Shown: piece after piece, positions 8,519 to 17,011 of the stretch
How the letters are laid out: each line of letters begins with the position of its first letter
How positions within the stretch are numbered: the stretch's first letter is position 1
From: Georgenia sp. M64
Lineage (GTDB): Bacteria > Actinomycetota > Actinomycetes > Actinomycetales > Actinomycetaceae
DNA: 64,000 nucleotides
Direction of reading: 5' to 3'
NCBI RefSeq assembly: GCF_038049925.1
Contig: NZ_CP145809.1
Coordinates: 62,001 to 126,000, forward strand
Notes under the pieces: model-generated
What the model was told of the DNA's origin: nothing
What the model saw: the letters and a program-made list of their open reading frames with translations, nothing else
Database searches by the model: none
Translations under genes and position numbers: made by a program

Positions 8519-9906
8519 ACCTCCTCCCCGCCGCCGTGGCCGAGGTCATCTACCTCGCCGCCGCCGTCTGCTTCATCCTCGCCCTCAAGGGCCTGTCGTC
8601 CCCGCGCGGCGCCCGACGCGGCAACCTCCTCGGCGCACTGGGCGCGGCGATCGCCGTCGTCACGGTGCTGCTCTCCACCGACTTCCACGGCGCCAACCTC
8701 GCCTTCGTCCTCGGCTCGGTCGGCATCGGCTCGGCCGTCGCCGTGCCCGCCGCGCGACGGGTCAAGATGACCGAGATGCCGCAGCTCGTCGCCATCTTCA
8801 ACGGTGTGGGCGGCGGCGCCGCCGCCGTCGTCGGCGTCATCGAGCTGGCCGAGTGGATGGGGACCGAGTCCGGCGCCGTCGCGACGACGGCGACCGCGTT
8901 CGCGATCCTCGTCGGCTCGACCTCGCTCCTCGGCTCGATCCTCACCTACTTCAAGCTGCAGGGGACCATCACCTCGCGGCCGATCGTCGTCCCCGGCGCC
9001 GCACCCCTCATGGTCGCGGCCCTGGTCGCCGGCGTCGGCGTTGGGGTCGCGGTGGCCGTCACCGGCAACGTGTGGCTCGGCGTCGTCCTCATGGTCGTCG
9101 GCCTGGCCTTCGGCGCACTGCTGGTCCTGCCGGTCGGCGGGGCCGACGTGCCGATCGTCATCTCCCTGCTCAACGCCTTCACCGGCCTGACGGTGGCGGC
9201 GTCCGGGTGGGCGATGTCCAACACCCTGCTGCTGGTGGCCGGCACCCTCGTCGGCGCGTCCGGCTCGATCCTCACCATCGCCATGGCGACGGCGATGGGC
9301 CGCTCCGTGACGGGCATCCTCTTCGGGGCGCTCAAGGGCGGCTCCACGGCCGGGTCCACGCAGACCTCGGACCGCCCGGTCCGCCGGGCGCAGGCCGAGG
9401 ACGTCGCGATCACCCTCGCCTACGCCAACAAGGTCGTCGTCGTCCCCGGCTACGGTCTCGCCGTGGCGCAGGCGCAGCACGTCGTCGCCGAGCTCGTCAC
9501 GGCGCTGCGGACCCGCGGCGTGGACGCCGTCTACGGCATCCACCCGGTGGCCGGGCGGATGCCCGGGCACATGAACGTCCTCCTCGCCGAGGCCAACGTG
9601 CCCTACGAGCTCCTCGTCGAGGCCGACGACATCAACGCCGCGATGCCCTCGACCGACGTCGTCGTCGTCGTGGGGGCGAACGACGTGGTCAACCCCGCGG
9701 CCCGGACCGACCCCGGCGCACCGATCTACGGCATGCCGATCATCAACGCCGACCAGGCCGGCCAGACGATCTTCCTCAAGCGCTCCATGCGGCCCGGGTT
9801 CGCGGGCATCGAGAACGAGCTCCTCTTCTCGGAGAAGACCCAGGTCCTCTTCGGTGACGCCAAGGAGTCCCTCACCAACGTGGTGGGTGCGCTGAAAGAG
9901 GTCTAG
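8515..9906 (+). CDS. pntB: NAD(P) transhydrogenase subunit beta
   Basis: A 463-residue beta subunit. The N-terminal two thirds hold about eight membrane segments. From about residue 300 the soluble NADP(H)-binding domain III follows, with VVVPGYGLAVAQAQH and the loop YGIHPVAGRMPGHMNVLLAEA, then VVVVGANDVVNP and IYGMPIINA. The enzyme couples proton movement across the membrane to hydride transfer from NADH to NADP, supplying NADPH. It is the last gene of the three-gene operon and is followed by a GTCGCGGCC hairpin. Confidence 0.95.
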   Translation: MNLLPAAVAEVIYLAAAVCFILALKGLSSPRGARRGNLLGALGAAIAVVTVLLSTDFHGANLAFVLGSVGIGSAVAVPAARRVKMTEMPQLVAIFNGVGGGAAAVVGVIELAEWMGTESGAVATTATAFAILVGSTSLLGSILTYFKLQGTITSRPIVVPGAAPLMVAALVAGVGVGVAVAVTGNVWLGVVLMVVGLAFGALLVLPVGGADVPIVISLLNAFTGLTVAASGWAMSNTLLLVAGTLVGASGSILTIAMATAMGRSVTGILFGALKGGSTAGSTQTSDRPVRRAQAEDVAITLAYANKVVVVPGYGLAVAQAQHVVAELVTALRTRGVDAVYGIHPVAGRMPGHMNVLLAEANVPYELLVEADDINAAMPSTDVVVVVGANDVVNPAARTDPGAPIYGMPIINADQAGQTIFLKRSMRPGFAGIENELLFSEKTQVLFGDAKESLTNVVGALKEV

Positions 9907-9929
9907 GTCGCGGCCCGGCCGGCCGCGAC
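9907..9929 (+). terminator. Hairpin after pntB
   Basis: Perfect 9-bp stem GTCGCGGCC / GGCCGCGAC with a 5-nt loop starting immediately after the pntB stop codon. No U-tract, as is common in actinobacteria. Confidence 0.65.
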
Positions 9930-9960
9930 ATGCAGCGATCTCGGCCGCGACACGCCGCGA

Positions 9961-9986
9961 TGGAGCCCTGGTGGATCAGGGCTCCA
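9961..9986. terminator. Hairpin at the end of the solute-binding lipoprotein gene
   Basis: Perfect 10-bp stem TGGAGCCCTG / CAGGGCTCCA with a 6-nt loop. On the minus strand it overlaps the last codons and stop of the lipoprotein gene; it may act for both converging transcripts. Confidence 0.6.
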
Positions 9987-11454
9987 TCGCCGTGTTGGCG
10001 GCGTCCTGCGCCCGGACGAGGGCCGCCGGCACGGGCGCGAGGCCGACGTACATCTCGCCGAGGATCGGCGTGAGGGCCGCCAAGCCGGCCCGGACCCGGG
10101 GGCCGGACGGTGCGGGCACGGCGGCGTCGACCTCGAAGAACGGTCGCACGTCGACCCCCTGGTCGGACCAGTGCTCGACGAACGCGTCCGTCGCGCCCAC
10201 CGCGGCGGGCGGGGCGACGCCCTGCCCGGCGAGCGCGGCCTGGCCGTCGGCCGAGCCGAGCCACCGTAGCACCGCGACGGCGGCGCCCTCGTCCTCCGTC
10301 GCGGCGTTGCCGACGGCGGCGACGCCGTCGACGACCGCGACCCGCCCCTCGGGACCGGCGATCAGCGGGGCGAGCGCCCACGGTCCGCGCGCCGACTCGG
10401 CGACGGCCCGCAGGTCCGTGGCACCGGACTGGAGGAGCGCGAGACGCCCGGCGGTGAACAGGTCCACCGCGGAGGGGCCGCCGGCGACGACGGGCGGTGC
10501 GGTCCGGTGACGGGTGACCATGTCGACGAGGTAGCCGAAGGTCTGCTCACCGCGCTCCGTGGCGAAGGCGAACTCCCCCTCGGCCATGAGGGCGGCGTCG
10601 TTCTGGGCGAGGAAGGAGCCGGCGACCGCGAGGAGGTCACCCTGCGCGTCGAAGCCGTACGTGGCCGGGGCGGCTGGGTTGAAGCCGTCCTCGTCCGCGC
10701 GGCGCCCCGAGGAGTCGGTCGTCAGGGCCCGGGCGGCGTCGAGCAGGGTGTCGTCCGCGGCAGCCGGGTCGGCGTCGTCGGTCTGGTCCTCGGGGGTCAC
10801 GTCCTCGCCGGGCGCGTCGCCGCCCTCGGCGGCCGCGTCGCCGCCGGCCGTATCCCCGTCGGCGTCGTCGGCGGCGTCGTCCCCGTCGTCGCCGCTCTCG
10901 CTCGCCCCCGTCGTGGTGCCGTCAGGGGACCAGGCGAGCTCCTCGACGTCGACCCCGGCCGACTCCACCATCTCCACGTCGTGGTACAGCGCGACGGGGT
11001 CCCACAGCTGCGGCACCCCCCACACCGTGCCGTCCCGGCTGAAGAGGTCGGTGACGGCGCCCACCCACTCGTCGTGCTCGTCGCCCAGGGCGGCGCCGAC
11101 GTCGACGAGGGCCCCCTCCTCGGCGTAGCGCGCGTAGCCGGCGCCGTCGGCCCAGAAGAGGTCGGCCATCTCCCCGGCCGCGAGGTCGCTCTCCACCCGG
11201 TCCCAGTACTCCGCACGCGGCACGACCTCGACCTCGACGCGGATGTCGGGCTGCTCGGTCATGAACGCGTCGAAGGACTCCGCGTAGGCCCGGGCGGCGG
11301 CCGCGTCCCACACGCGCAGCGTGACGCTCGACGAGCCGTCGTCGGTCGGGGCGGCCAGCCCGGCGTCGCCCGCCTCCGTGGTGCACGCGGCGAGGGCGAG
11401 CGCGCTCCCCGCGACCGCCGCGGCCGTGCCACGGGGGCGACGGGGGGATCTCAT
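9976..11454 (-). CDS. Extracellular solute-binding lipoprotein (family 1-like) with acidic insert
   Basis: A 492-residue exported protein with a lipobox LALAAC (Cys24), so it should be lipid-anchored outside the membrane. The sequence VTLRVWDAAAARAYAESFD, then FWADGAGYARYAEEGALVDV and WGVPQLWDPVALYHDVEM, matches ABC sugar-binding proteins. Residues about 180-236 are a low-complexity insert of Asp, Gly, Ala and Glu within the predicted binding fold. No permease or ATPase gene is adjacent, so it is an orphan. The ATG at 11454 has an AGGAG ribosome-binding site about 9 nt upstream. A longer upstream frame is spurious because it runs antisense through the dehydrogenase gene. Confidence 0.85.
   Translation of the reverse strand: MRSPRRPRGTAAAVAGSALALAACTTEAGDAGLAAPTDDGSSSVTLRVWDAAAARAYAESFDAFMTEQPDIRVEVEVVPRAEYWDRVESDLAAGEMADLFWADGAGYARYAEEGALVDVGAALGDEHDEWVGAVTDLFSRDGTVWGVPQLWDPVALYHDVEMVESAGVDVEELAWSPDGTTTGASESGDDGDDAADDADGDTAGGDAAAEGGDAPGEDVTPEDQTDDADPAAADDTLLDAARALTTDSSGRRADEDGFNPAAPATYGFDAQGDLLAVAGSFLAQNDAALMAEGEFAFATERGEQTFGYLVDMVTRHRTAPPVVAGGPSAVDLFTAGRLALLQSGATDLRAVAESARGPWALAPLIAGPEGRVAVVDGVAAVGNAATEDEGAAVAVLRWLGSADGQAALAGQGVAPPAAVGATDAFVEHWSDQGVDVRPFFEVDAAVPAPSGPRVRAGLAALTPILGEMYVGLAPVPAALVRAQDAANTAMEP
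10747..10920 (-). repeat. Low-complexity acidic coding segment
   Basis: About 57 codons almost entirely for Asp, Gly, Ala, Glu and Thr, inside the solute-binding lipoprotein. It looks like an expandable in-frame GAC/GGC/GCC-rich tract. Confidence 0.7.
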
Positions 11455-11628
11455 CGGGGCCACTCCTGGTACGGGCTCGGCGCTCCCGGGTCGGTGCCGG
11501 GATCGGGGCGCCTCCGGCAGGTTATCGTCCGGTCCGCGCTCCGTCATGCAAACGTCAAGCACCGGAATCGTTTTGTGACCTGCGGAGCGGTGGCACAGTA
11601 GGCGCACACGACGACGAGGTGGCAGGCA

Positions 11629-14589
11629 ATGACGCTCACGCTGGACCCCACCGCCCTGGCGGGCCTGTCGGCCGCCGGCGGCCCGGACCACGTCTCCACC
11701 GCGCTGGTGGACCGGGTACGCCTCGCGCACGACGCGTCGCACTACCTCCTCACGCCGAAGGCCGTCGTCACCGCGACGTCGCCCGAGCAGGTCGCGGCCG
11801 TCATGGCCGCCGCCACCCGTGCGGGCACGCCGCTGACGTTCCGCGCCGGGGGGACCTCCCTGTCGGGGCAGGCCTCGAGCGACTCGGTCCTCGTCGACGT
11901 CAGGCGTCACCAGGCGCGGGTGGAGGTCCTCGACGACGGCGCCCGGGTGCGCTGCCAGCCCGGCGCGGTCCTGCGCCGGGTCAACGCCGCCCTCGCCCCG
12001 CACGGCCGCCGCCTCGGCCCCGACCCCGCGAGCGAGATCGCGTGCACCCTCGGCGGCATCGTCTCGAACAACTCCTCGGGCATGACCTCGGGCACGACGA
12101 TGACGGCGTACCGCACCCTGGAGTCGATGGTCCTCGTCCTGCCCGGCGGCACGGTCGTGGACACCGGCCGGCCCGACGCCGACGAGCGCCTGCGCGTTCT
12201 GGAGCCGGACCTGTACGCCGGGCTGGCCCGGCTGCGCGACCGTCTGCGCGGCGACGCCGGGCTCCGGGCGAAGATCGAGCACCAGTTCTCGATGAAGAAC
12301 ACGATGGGCTACGCCCTCAACGCCTTCCTCGACCACGACGGCCCGGCCGACATCCTCGCCCACCTCGTCGTCGGGGCGGAGGGCACCCTCGCCTACATCG
12401 CCGAGGTCACCCTGCGCACCGTGCCCGCCCAGCCGCACGCCGCGACCGCGCTGTGCGTCTTCGAGACCATCGACGCGGCCACCGACGCGATCATCCCGCT
12501 CACCGCGGCCGGCGCGGACGCCGTCGAGCTCCTCGACGCGTCGTCGCTGCGCGTCTCCCAGCGCGACCCCAAGGCACCCGAGGTCATGCGCGCGCTCGCG
12601 GTGCGTGACCACACCGCCCTGCTCGTGGAGGTCCAGGACCCCACGGCCGAGGGCCTGGCGTCCCTGACCGCCGGACTCCGCCCGGTCATCGGGGGGCTGG
12701 CGCTGAGCGCCCCGGCCGAGCTCACCACCGACCCGGTCGCCCGCGGCCGGATGTGGGTGACCCGCAAGGTCCTCTACGCCGCCGTCGCCGGTGCCCGGCC
12801 GCAGGGCACCACGGCGCTGCTCGAGGACATCGTCGTCCCGCCGCCGGCGCTGCCCGCGACCGTCCGGGACCTCGGGGTCCTCCTCGCGCGGTACGGCTAC
12901 GACGACGCGGTCATCTTCGGCCACGCCAAGGACGCGAACCTGCACTTCCAGATCAACCCGCACCTCGACGTGACCGCCGAGCTCGACGCCTACGCTGCGT
13001 TCACCGAGGACCTCGTCGACCTCATCCTCGGTGCGGACGGCTCGCTCAAGGCCGAGCACGGCACGGGCCGGATCATGGCGCCGTACGTGCGCCGGCAGTT
13101 CGGCGACGAGCTGTACGAGGTCATGCGCGAGGTCAAGGCCCTGTGCGACCCGGCCGGGATCCTCAACCCCGGTGTGGTCCTGGACGACGACCCCGAGGCG
13201 CACCTGAAGAACCTCAAGCTCTTCCCGGCGGCCCACCCCGAGCTCGACCGGTGCGTCGAGTGCGGCTACTGCGAGCCGGTGTGCCCCTCGCGGAACACCA
13301 CGACGACGCCGCGCCAGCGCATCGTCCTCCTGCGCGAGATGGCGGTCTCGACGCCGGAGCGGCGGGCCGAGCTCGAGGACGAGTACACCTACCAGGCCGT
13401 GCACACCTGCGCCGCGGACTCGCTGTGCGTGACGGCGTGCCCGGTGGGCATCGACACCGGGAAGGTCATGAAGTCCTTCCGCGCGGCGTCACGGCCGCTG
13501 CCGGTCCGGACGGCGGGCGCGCTCGCGGCCGGGGCGTGGGGCCCGGCAACCACGGCCATCCGTGGCGCGCTGCGGGTCGCCGGTGCGGTGCCGACCCCGG
13601 TCCTGCGGGGCCTGACCGCGGGGGTGCGGGCGGTGGCGGGGGAGACCCTGCGCGACTGGATCCCCCAGGTCGGCGACGACCTGCCCGGCCCGGGCGGCTC
13701 ACGGCGGGCGCTGGCCGCCGCGTCCCCCGCGGTCGTGGCCGGACCTGGCCGAGGAGCCGGAACCGGCCGAGGAGCTGGAGCCGGCCGTGGAACCCGGCCG
13801 GGGCCGGGCGCCGGTGCGGACGCCGGGGCGGACGGCCCCATGGCGGCGGACGTCGTGTTCTTCCCGGCGTGCATCGGCTCGATCTTCGCCGCCGAGGGCG
13901 GTGGGGACGGCGCCGGGGCGGCGTTCCTGCGCCTGTGCGAGCGGGCAGGGCTGCGCGTCGCGGTGCCCGAGGGGATCGACTCCCTGTGCTGCGGCACCGT
14001 GTGGGAGTCCAAGGGCCTGACCGACGGCGCCGCCGACATGGCCGCCCGCGTCGCGGCCTCGGTGTGGCGGCTGACGCGGGGCGGTCGGGTGCCGCTGGTG
14101 TCGGACGCCTCGAGCTGCAGCCACGGCCTGGCCGGCATCGGCAAGCACCTCACCGGGACCGCCGCCGAGAGGTGGGGCCGGGTGCGCACGGTCGACGCCG
14201 TGACGTTCACCCGCGAGGAGGTCCTGCCCCGCCTGGACGTCGAGCCGTCCCGGCGGGTGCCCACCCTCGCGCTGCACCCGACGTGCTCGCTCGTCCACCT
14301 CGGTGCGGTGGAGGACCTCACCGAGGTCGCCCGCGCGGCCGCGGCCGACGTGACCGTCCCCGTCGCGTGGGGGTGCTGCGGCACCGCGGGCGACCGCGGC
14401 ATGCTCCACCCCGAGCTCACCGCCGGCGCGACCGAGGCCCAGGCGGCAGAGATCGCCACGCTCGAGCGCGACCAGGGCCCGTTCGCGGCCTACGCCTCGT
14501 GCAACCGCACCTGCGAGATGGGCATGACCGCCGCCACCGGCCGTCCGTACCGCCACGTCCTCGAGGTGCTTGAGGAGGTCACGCGGTAG
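11629..14589 (+). CDS. FAD-binding and Fe-S-binding D-2-hydroxyacid/D-lactate-type dehydrogenase
   Basis: A 986-residue fusion. Residues about 1-530 form an FAD-linked oxidase (FAD-binding segment TFRAGGTSLSGQASSDSVLVD near 68, FGHAKDANLHFQINP and KAEHGTGRIM further on). Two 4Fe-4S clusters follow: CVECGYCEPVCP from Cys542 and a CAADSLCVTACP set from Cys594. The C-terminal part has two CCG modules (SLCCGT near 787, GCCGTAG near 916). This order matches large FAD/Fe-S dehydrogenases that oxidise D-lactate, glycolate or D-2-hydroxyglutarate and pass electrons to quinone; the substrate is undecided. A Gly/Arg/Pro-rich linker at about 702-737 is an unusual insertion. A GAGGTGG ribosome-binding site precedes the ATG. 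Confidence 0.88.
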   Translation: MTLTLDPTALAGLSAAGGPDHVSTALVDRVRLAHDASHYLLTPKAVVTATSPEQVAAVMAAATRAGTPLTFRAGGTSLSGQASSDSVLVDVRRHQARVEVLDDGARVRCQPGAVLRRVNAALAPHGRRLGPDPASEIACTLGGIVSNNSSGMTSGTTMTAYRTLESMVLVLPGGTVVDTGRPDADERLRVLEPDLYAGLARLRDRLRGDAGLRAKIEHQFSMKNTMGYALNAFLDHDGPADILAHLVVGAEGTLAYIAEVTLRTVPAQPHAATALCVFETIDAATDAIIPLTAAGADAVELLDASSLRVSQRDPKAPEVMRALAVRDHTALLVEVQDPTAEGLASLTAGLRPVIGGLALSAPAELTTDPVARGRMWVTRKVLYAAVAGARPQGTTALLEDIVVPPPALPATVRDLGVLLARYGYDDAVIFGHAKDANLHFQINPHLDVTAELDAYAAFTEDLVDLILGADGSLKAEHGTGRIMAPYVRRQFGDELYEVMREVKALCDPAGILNPGVVLDDDPEAHLKNLKLFPAAHPELDRCVECGYCEPVCPSRNTTTTPRQRIVLLREMAVSTPERRAELEDEYTYQAVHTCAADSLCVTACPVGIDTGKVMKSFRAASRPLPVRTAGALAAGAWGPATTAIRGALRVAGAVPTPVLRGLTAGVRAVAGETLRDWIPQVGDDLPGPGGSRRALAAASPAVVAGPGRGAGTGRGAGAGRGTRPGPGAGADAGADGPMAADVVFFPACIGSIFAAEGGGDGAGAAFLRLCERAGLRVAVPEGIDSLCCGTVWESKGLTDGAADMAARVAASVWRLTRGGRVPLVSDASSCSHGLAGIGKHLTGTAAERWGRVRTVDAVTFTREEVLPRLDVEPSRRVPTLALHPTCSLVHLGAVEDLTEVARAAAADVTVPVAWGCCGTAGDRGMLHPELTAGATEAQAAEIATLERDQGPFAAYASCNRTCEMGMTAATGRPYRHVLEVLEEVTR

Positions 14590-14651
14590 CACCGCGTCAC
14601 CGACGAGGAGGCACGCGCCACCGACGTGATGCCACGCGCCATCGACGTGAC
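14589..14651. repeat. Three degenerate 20-22-bp direct repeats
   Basis: Units at 14589, 14611 and 14631 share the pattern CACGCGCCAYCGACGTGA with substitutions. They fill the gap between the converging dehydrogenase and SprT-like genes. Confidence 0.55.
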
Positions 14652-14667
14652 GACTCTCGCGTCACGT
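14645..14667. terminator. Hairpin between converging genes
   Basis: Perfect 8-bp stem ACGTGACG / CGTCACGT with a 7-nt loop, placed between the dehydrogenase stop and the SprT-like stop. Probably a bidirectional terminator. Confidence 0.5.
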
Positions 14668-14681
14668 GTGGACCCCGGAGC

Positions 14682-15584
14682 TCACCCGGGCGGGCGGACC
14701 GGCTCGACGTACTCGAACGGCACCGTGAGAACGCCGCGCCCGGCCCGCACGTGGTACCTCGTCCGCGCGCTCTTGACCACCGAGCCCTCGACACCGTGGT
14801 ACCGGCCCGGCGCCGTCAGCCGGACCGTCCAGCCCGGGCCCAGGCCGCCGCTCGCGGCACGCACCGCGAGGCGCATCTCGGGGGTCAGGGGCGGGTCCGC
14901 GATCTCGGGCGGCGGCTCCTCCAGCCGCCAGCGCCGCCCGTCGTCGTCAAGGACCCAGTCCTCGCCGTCGGCCTCGAGCTGGTCGTGCACCCACCAGGGC
15001 TCGCCCGGCCGGCGACTCGTCCCGGTGCCGCCGCGTCCGGCGAGCGCGTCGGCGTAGAGCTCGGCCGCCCGTCGCCGCCGGCTCCCGGCCAGCGCGTTGA
15101 GCAGCTCGCGCTCGTACCGCTGGCCCATCGGCACCTGCCGGCCGTGGAAGGTCCACCGGAGCAGGAGGTCGGGGTTGAACGACGGGTCGCAGCGCGCGCA
15201 GCTCGAGGGGCGGGCAGGGCGGCGGTGCCGGTCGAAGGCGTGGCCGCGCGGGCACACCCCCCGCCACGGCGCCGGCGCGCGCGGGGCCTCCGCGTCGACG
15301 AGGCGGGAGCCGGAGCAGTCGATGGCCAGCGCCTTCGCCCGCCAGACGGCGTCGTGGCCGTGCTTGGGCCCGACCAGCGCGTGGGCGATCTCGTGCAGGA
15401 CCGTGTCCCGGACCTGCTCGACGTCGTAGAGCGACATGAGGTGCCGCGAGACCGAGATCGTCCGACGGTCGAAGCGGCACACCCCCGCGCGCCGCTTCGC
15501 GCCGTCGAGGGTGAAGGCCCACGATGTCAGGCCGTGCCGGTCCAGGAGCTCCCGCCCGAGCGCCACCACCTCCCGCAGGTCCAT
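14682..15584 (-). CDS. SprT-like zinc metallopeptidase-domain protein
   Basis: A 300-residue cytoplasmic protein. The N-terminal SprT-like domain has the zincin motif HEIAH at 64-68. It is followed by a likely zinc ribbon with Cys111, Cys129 and Cys132 (CPRGH and CARCD). The C-terminal 100 residues are basic and end in a small beta-rich segment. In bacteria the role of SprT domains is unclear; eukaryotic relatives (Spartan) cut DNA-protein crosslinks. The ATG at 15584 has a strong GGGAGGGAG ribosome-binding site. It is divergent from the flavin monooxygenase gene. Confidence 0.83.
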   Translation of the reverse strand: MDLREVVALGRELLDRHGLTSWAFTLDGAKRRAGVCRFDRRTISVSRHLMSLYDVEQVRDTVLHEIAHALVGPKHGHDAVWRAKALAIDCSGSRLVDAEAPRAPAPWRGVCPRGHAFDRHRRPARPSSCARCDPSFNPDLLLRWTFHGRQVPMGQRYERELLNALAGSRRRRAAELYADALAGRGGTGTSRRPGEPWWVHDQLEADGEDWVLDDDGRRWRLEEPPPEIADPPLTPEMRLAVRAASGGLGPGWTVRLTAPGRYHGVEGSVVKSARTRYHVRAGRGVLTVPFEYVEPVRPPG

Positions 15585-15752
15585 CGCCGCTCCCTCCCTC
15601 GTGCCCGCTGAGAGGAGGTTACGGGGCGCTACCGACACCGGTGTCGAGCCTGGGGGCGGGGCGCGGGCACGAGTGGCTGTGGACGGGTGGCCATGTGGGC
15701 AGTCCCACGCCGCGCCCCGGAAGGAGCGACCAGCCCTGGGCGTTGTCCCAAT

Positions 15753-17006
15753 ATGACCGCCACCGCCACCGCGCCCGCCCGGACCGCCGAGCAGCGTCGT
15801 GGGCAGCCTCGCGTCGAGGCGCCGCAGGACGGAGCTCGTCAGGACGGGGCTCGTCAGGACGGAGCGCGTCAGGACGGCCGGCGCCGGGCGGACGTCGTCG
15901 TCGTGGGGGCCGGACAGGCCGGGCTCTCGGCCGCCTACCACCTGCGCCGTCTCGGGCTCGTCCCGGCCGGTCCCGCGGTCGGCCCCGCGCAGGGGTCGCC
16001 CACCGACGGCGCGGGCACCTACGTCGTCCTCGACGCCGAGGCCGGCCCCGGCGGGGCGTGGCGCCACCGGTGGCGGTCCCTGCGGATGGCCACGGTCAAC
16101 GGCATCCACGACCTGCCCGGAGCGCCCCAGCCGGTTGTCGATCCCGCCGAGCCGTCCGCCGAGGCACTGCCGCGCTACTTCGCCGACTACGAGAGCTCCT
16201 TCGACCTGCCCGTCCTGCGGCCGGTGTCCGTACGGACGGTCCGCCGCGCCGACGCCGACCCCGGCGGTGACCTCCTCCTCGACACCGACGCCGGGACCTG
16301 GGCCGCCGGCGCCGTCGTCAATGCCACGGGCACGTGGACCCGGCCCTTCTGGCCCCGCTACCCCGGCCAGGAGAGCTTCGCCGGACGTCAGCTCCACGTG
16401 GCCGACTACGTCTCGGCCGAGGAGCTCGCCGGGAAGCACGTCGCCGTCGTGGGTGGCGGGATCTCCGCCGTCCAGCTCCTCGAGGAGATCTCCCGGGTGA
16501 CCACCACGTCGTGGTTCACCCGGCGCGAGCCCGTCTGGCGTGACGAGGACTTCGACGCCGACGCGGGCCGCCGCGCCGTCGCCCTCGTCGAGGAGCGCGT
16601 ACGGCAGGGCCTGCCGCCGGCGAGCGTCGTCTCCGTGACCGGGCTCATCTGGCGCCCCGAGCTCCGTGCCGCAGCAGCCCGCGGCGTCCTGGACCGCCGG
16701 CCGATGTTCACCCGCATCGAGCCCCGTGGCGTCCGGGCGGCGGACGGGACGTTCCAGCCCGCGGACGTCATCGTGTGGGCCACGGGCTTCCGTGCAGCGC
16801 TCGACCACCTCGCGCCGCTCGGCCTGTGCTCGCCCGGGGGCGGGATCGTCATGGCCGGCACCCAGGTCGCGGGCGAGCCTCGCGTCCATCTCGTCGGCTA
16901 CGGGCCGTCGTCGTCCACCGTCGGTGCGAACCGCGCCGGCCGCGACGCCGCACGGGCTCTCGTCGGACGTCTGGCCGGGCAGCGCCCCGCGGTGGTGGGA
17001 GGCTGA
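15753..17006 (+). CDS. Flavin-containing monooxygenase / FAD-dependent oxidoreductase
   Basis: A 417-residue flavoprotein. The FAD Rossmann motif VVVVGAGQAGLSAAYHL (GAGQAG at 52-57) and a second nucleotide motif VAVVGGGISAVQLLEEI near 230-246 give the usual two-dinucleotide layout of NADPH-dependent monooxygenases of the CzcO type. IVWATGFR near 340 is also typical. The first 45 residues are a non-conserved lead with a repeated QDGAR unit. Start at 15753 is tentative, since an upstream in-frame ATG at 15687 exists and neither has a good ribosome-binding site. The next gene begins 6 nt after the stop, so they may form an operon. Confidence 0.83.
   Translation: MTATATAPARTAEQRRGQPRVEAPQDGARQDGARQDGARQDGRRRADVVVVGAGQAGLSAAYHLRRLGLVPAGPAVGPAQGSPTDGAGTYVVLDAEAGPGGAWRHRWRSLRMATVNGIHDLPGAPQPVVDPAEPSAEALPRYFADYESSFDLPVLRPVSVRTVRRADADPGGDLLLDTDAGTWAAGAVVNATGTWTRPFWPRYPGQESFAGRQLHVADYVSAEELAGKHVAVVGGGISAVQLLEEISRVTTTSWFTRREPVWRDEDFDADAGRRAVALVEERVRQGLPPASVVSVTGLIWRPELRAAAARGVLDRRPMFTRIEPRGVRAADGTFQPADVIVWATGFRAALDHLAPLGLCSPGGGIVMAGTQVAGEPRVHLVGYGPSSSTVGANRAGRDAARALVGRLAGQRPAVVGG
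15825..15884 (+). repeat. 15-bp tandem repeat, about 4 copies
   Basis: Units CAGGACGGAGCTCGT, CAGGACGGGGCTCGT and CAGGACGGAGCGCGT follow each other at 15825, 15840 and 15855, with a partial fourth. They encode the QDGAR repeat at the N-terminus of the monooxygenase. Confidence 0.9.
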
Positions 17007-17011
17007 GCCCC

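Noticed and set aside
11455-13404. 650-residue N-terminal extension of the solute-binding lipoprotein
   Set aside because: Extension lies antisense to the dehydrogenase; the ATG at 11454 has a ribosome-binding site and signal peptide directly after it.
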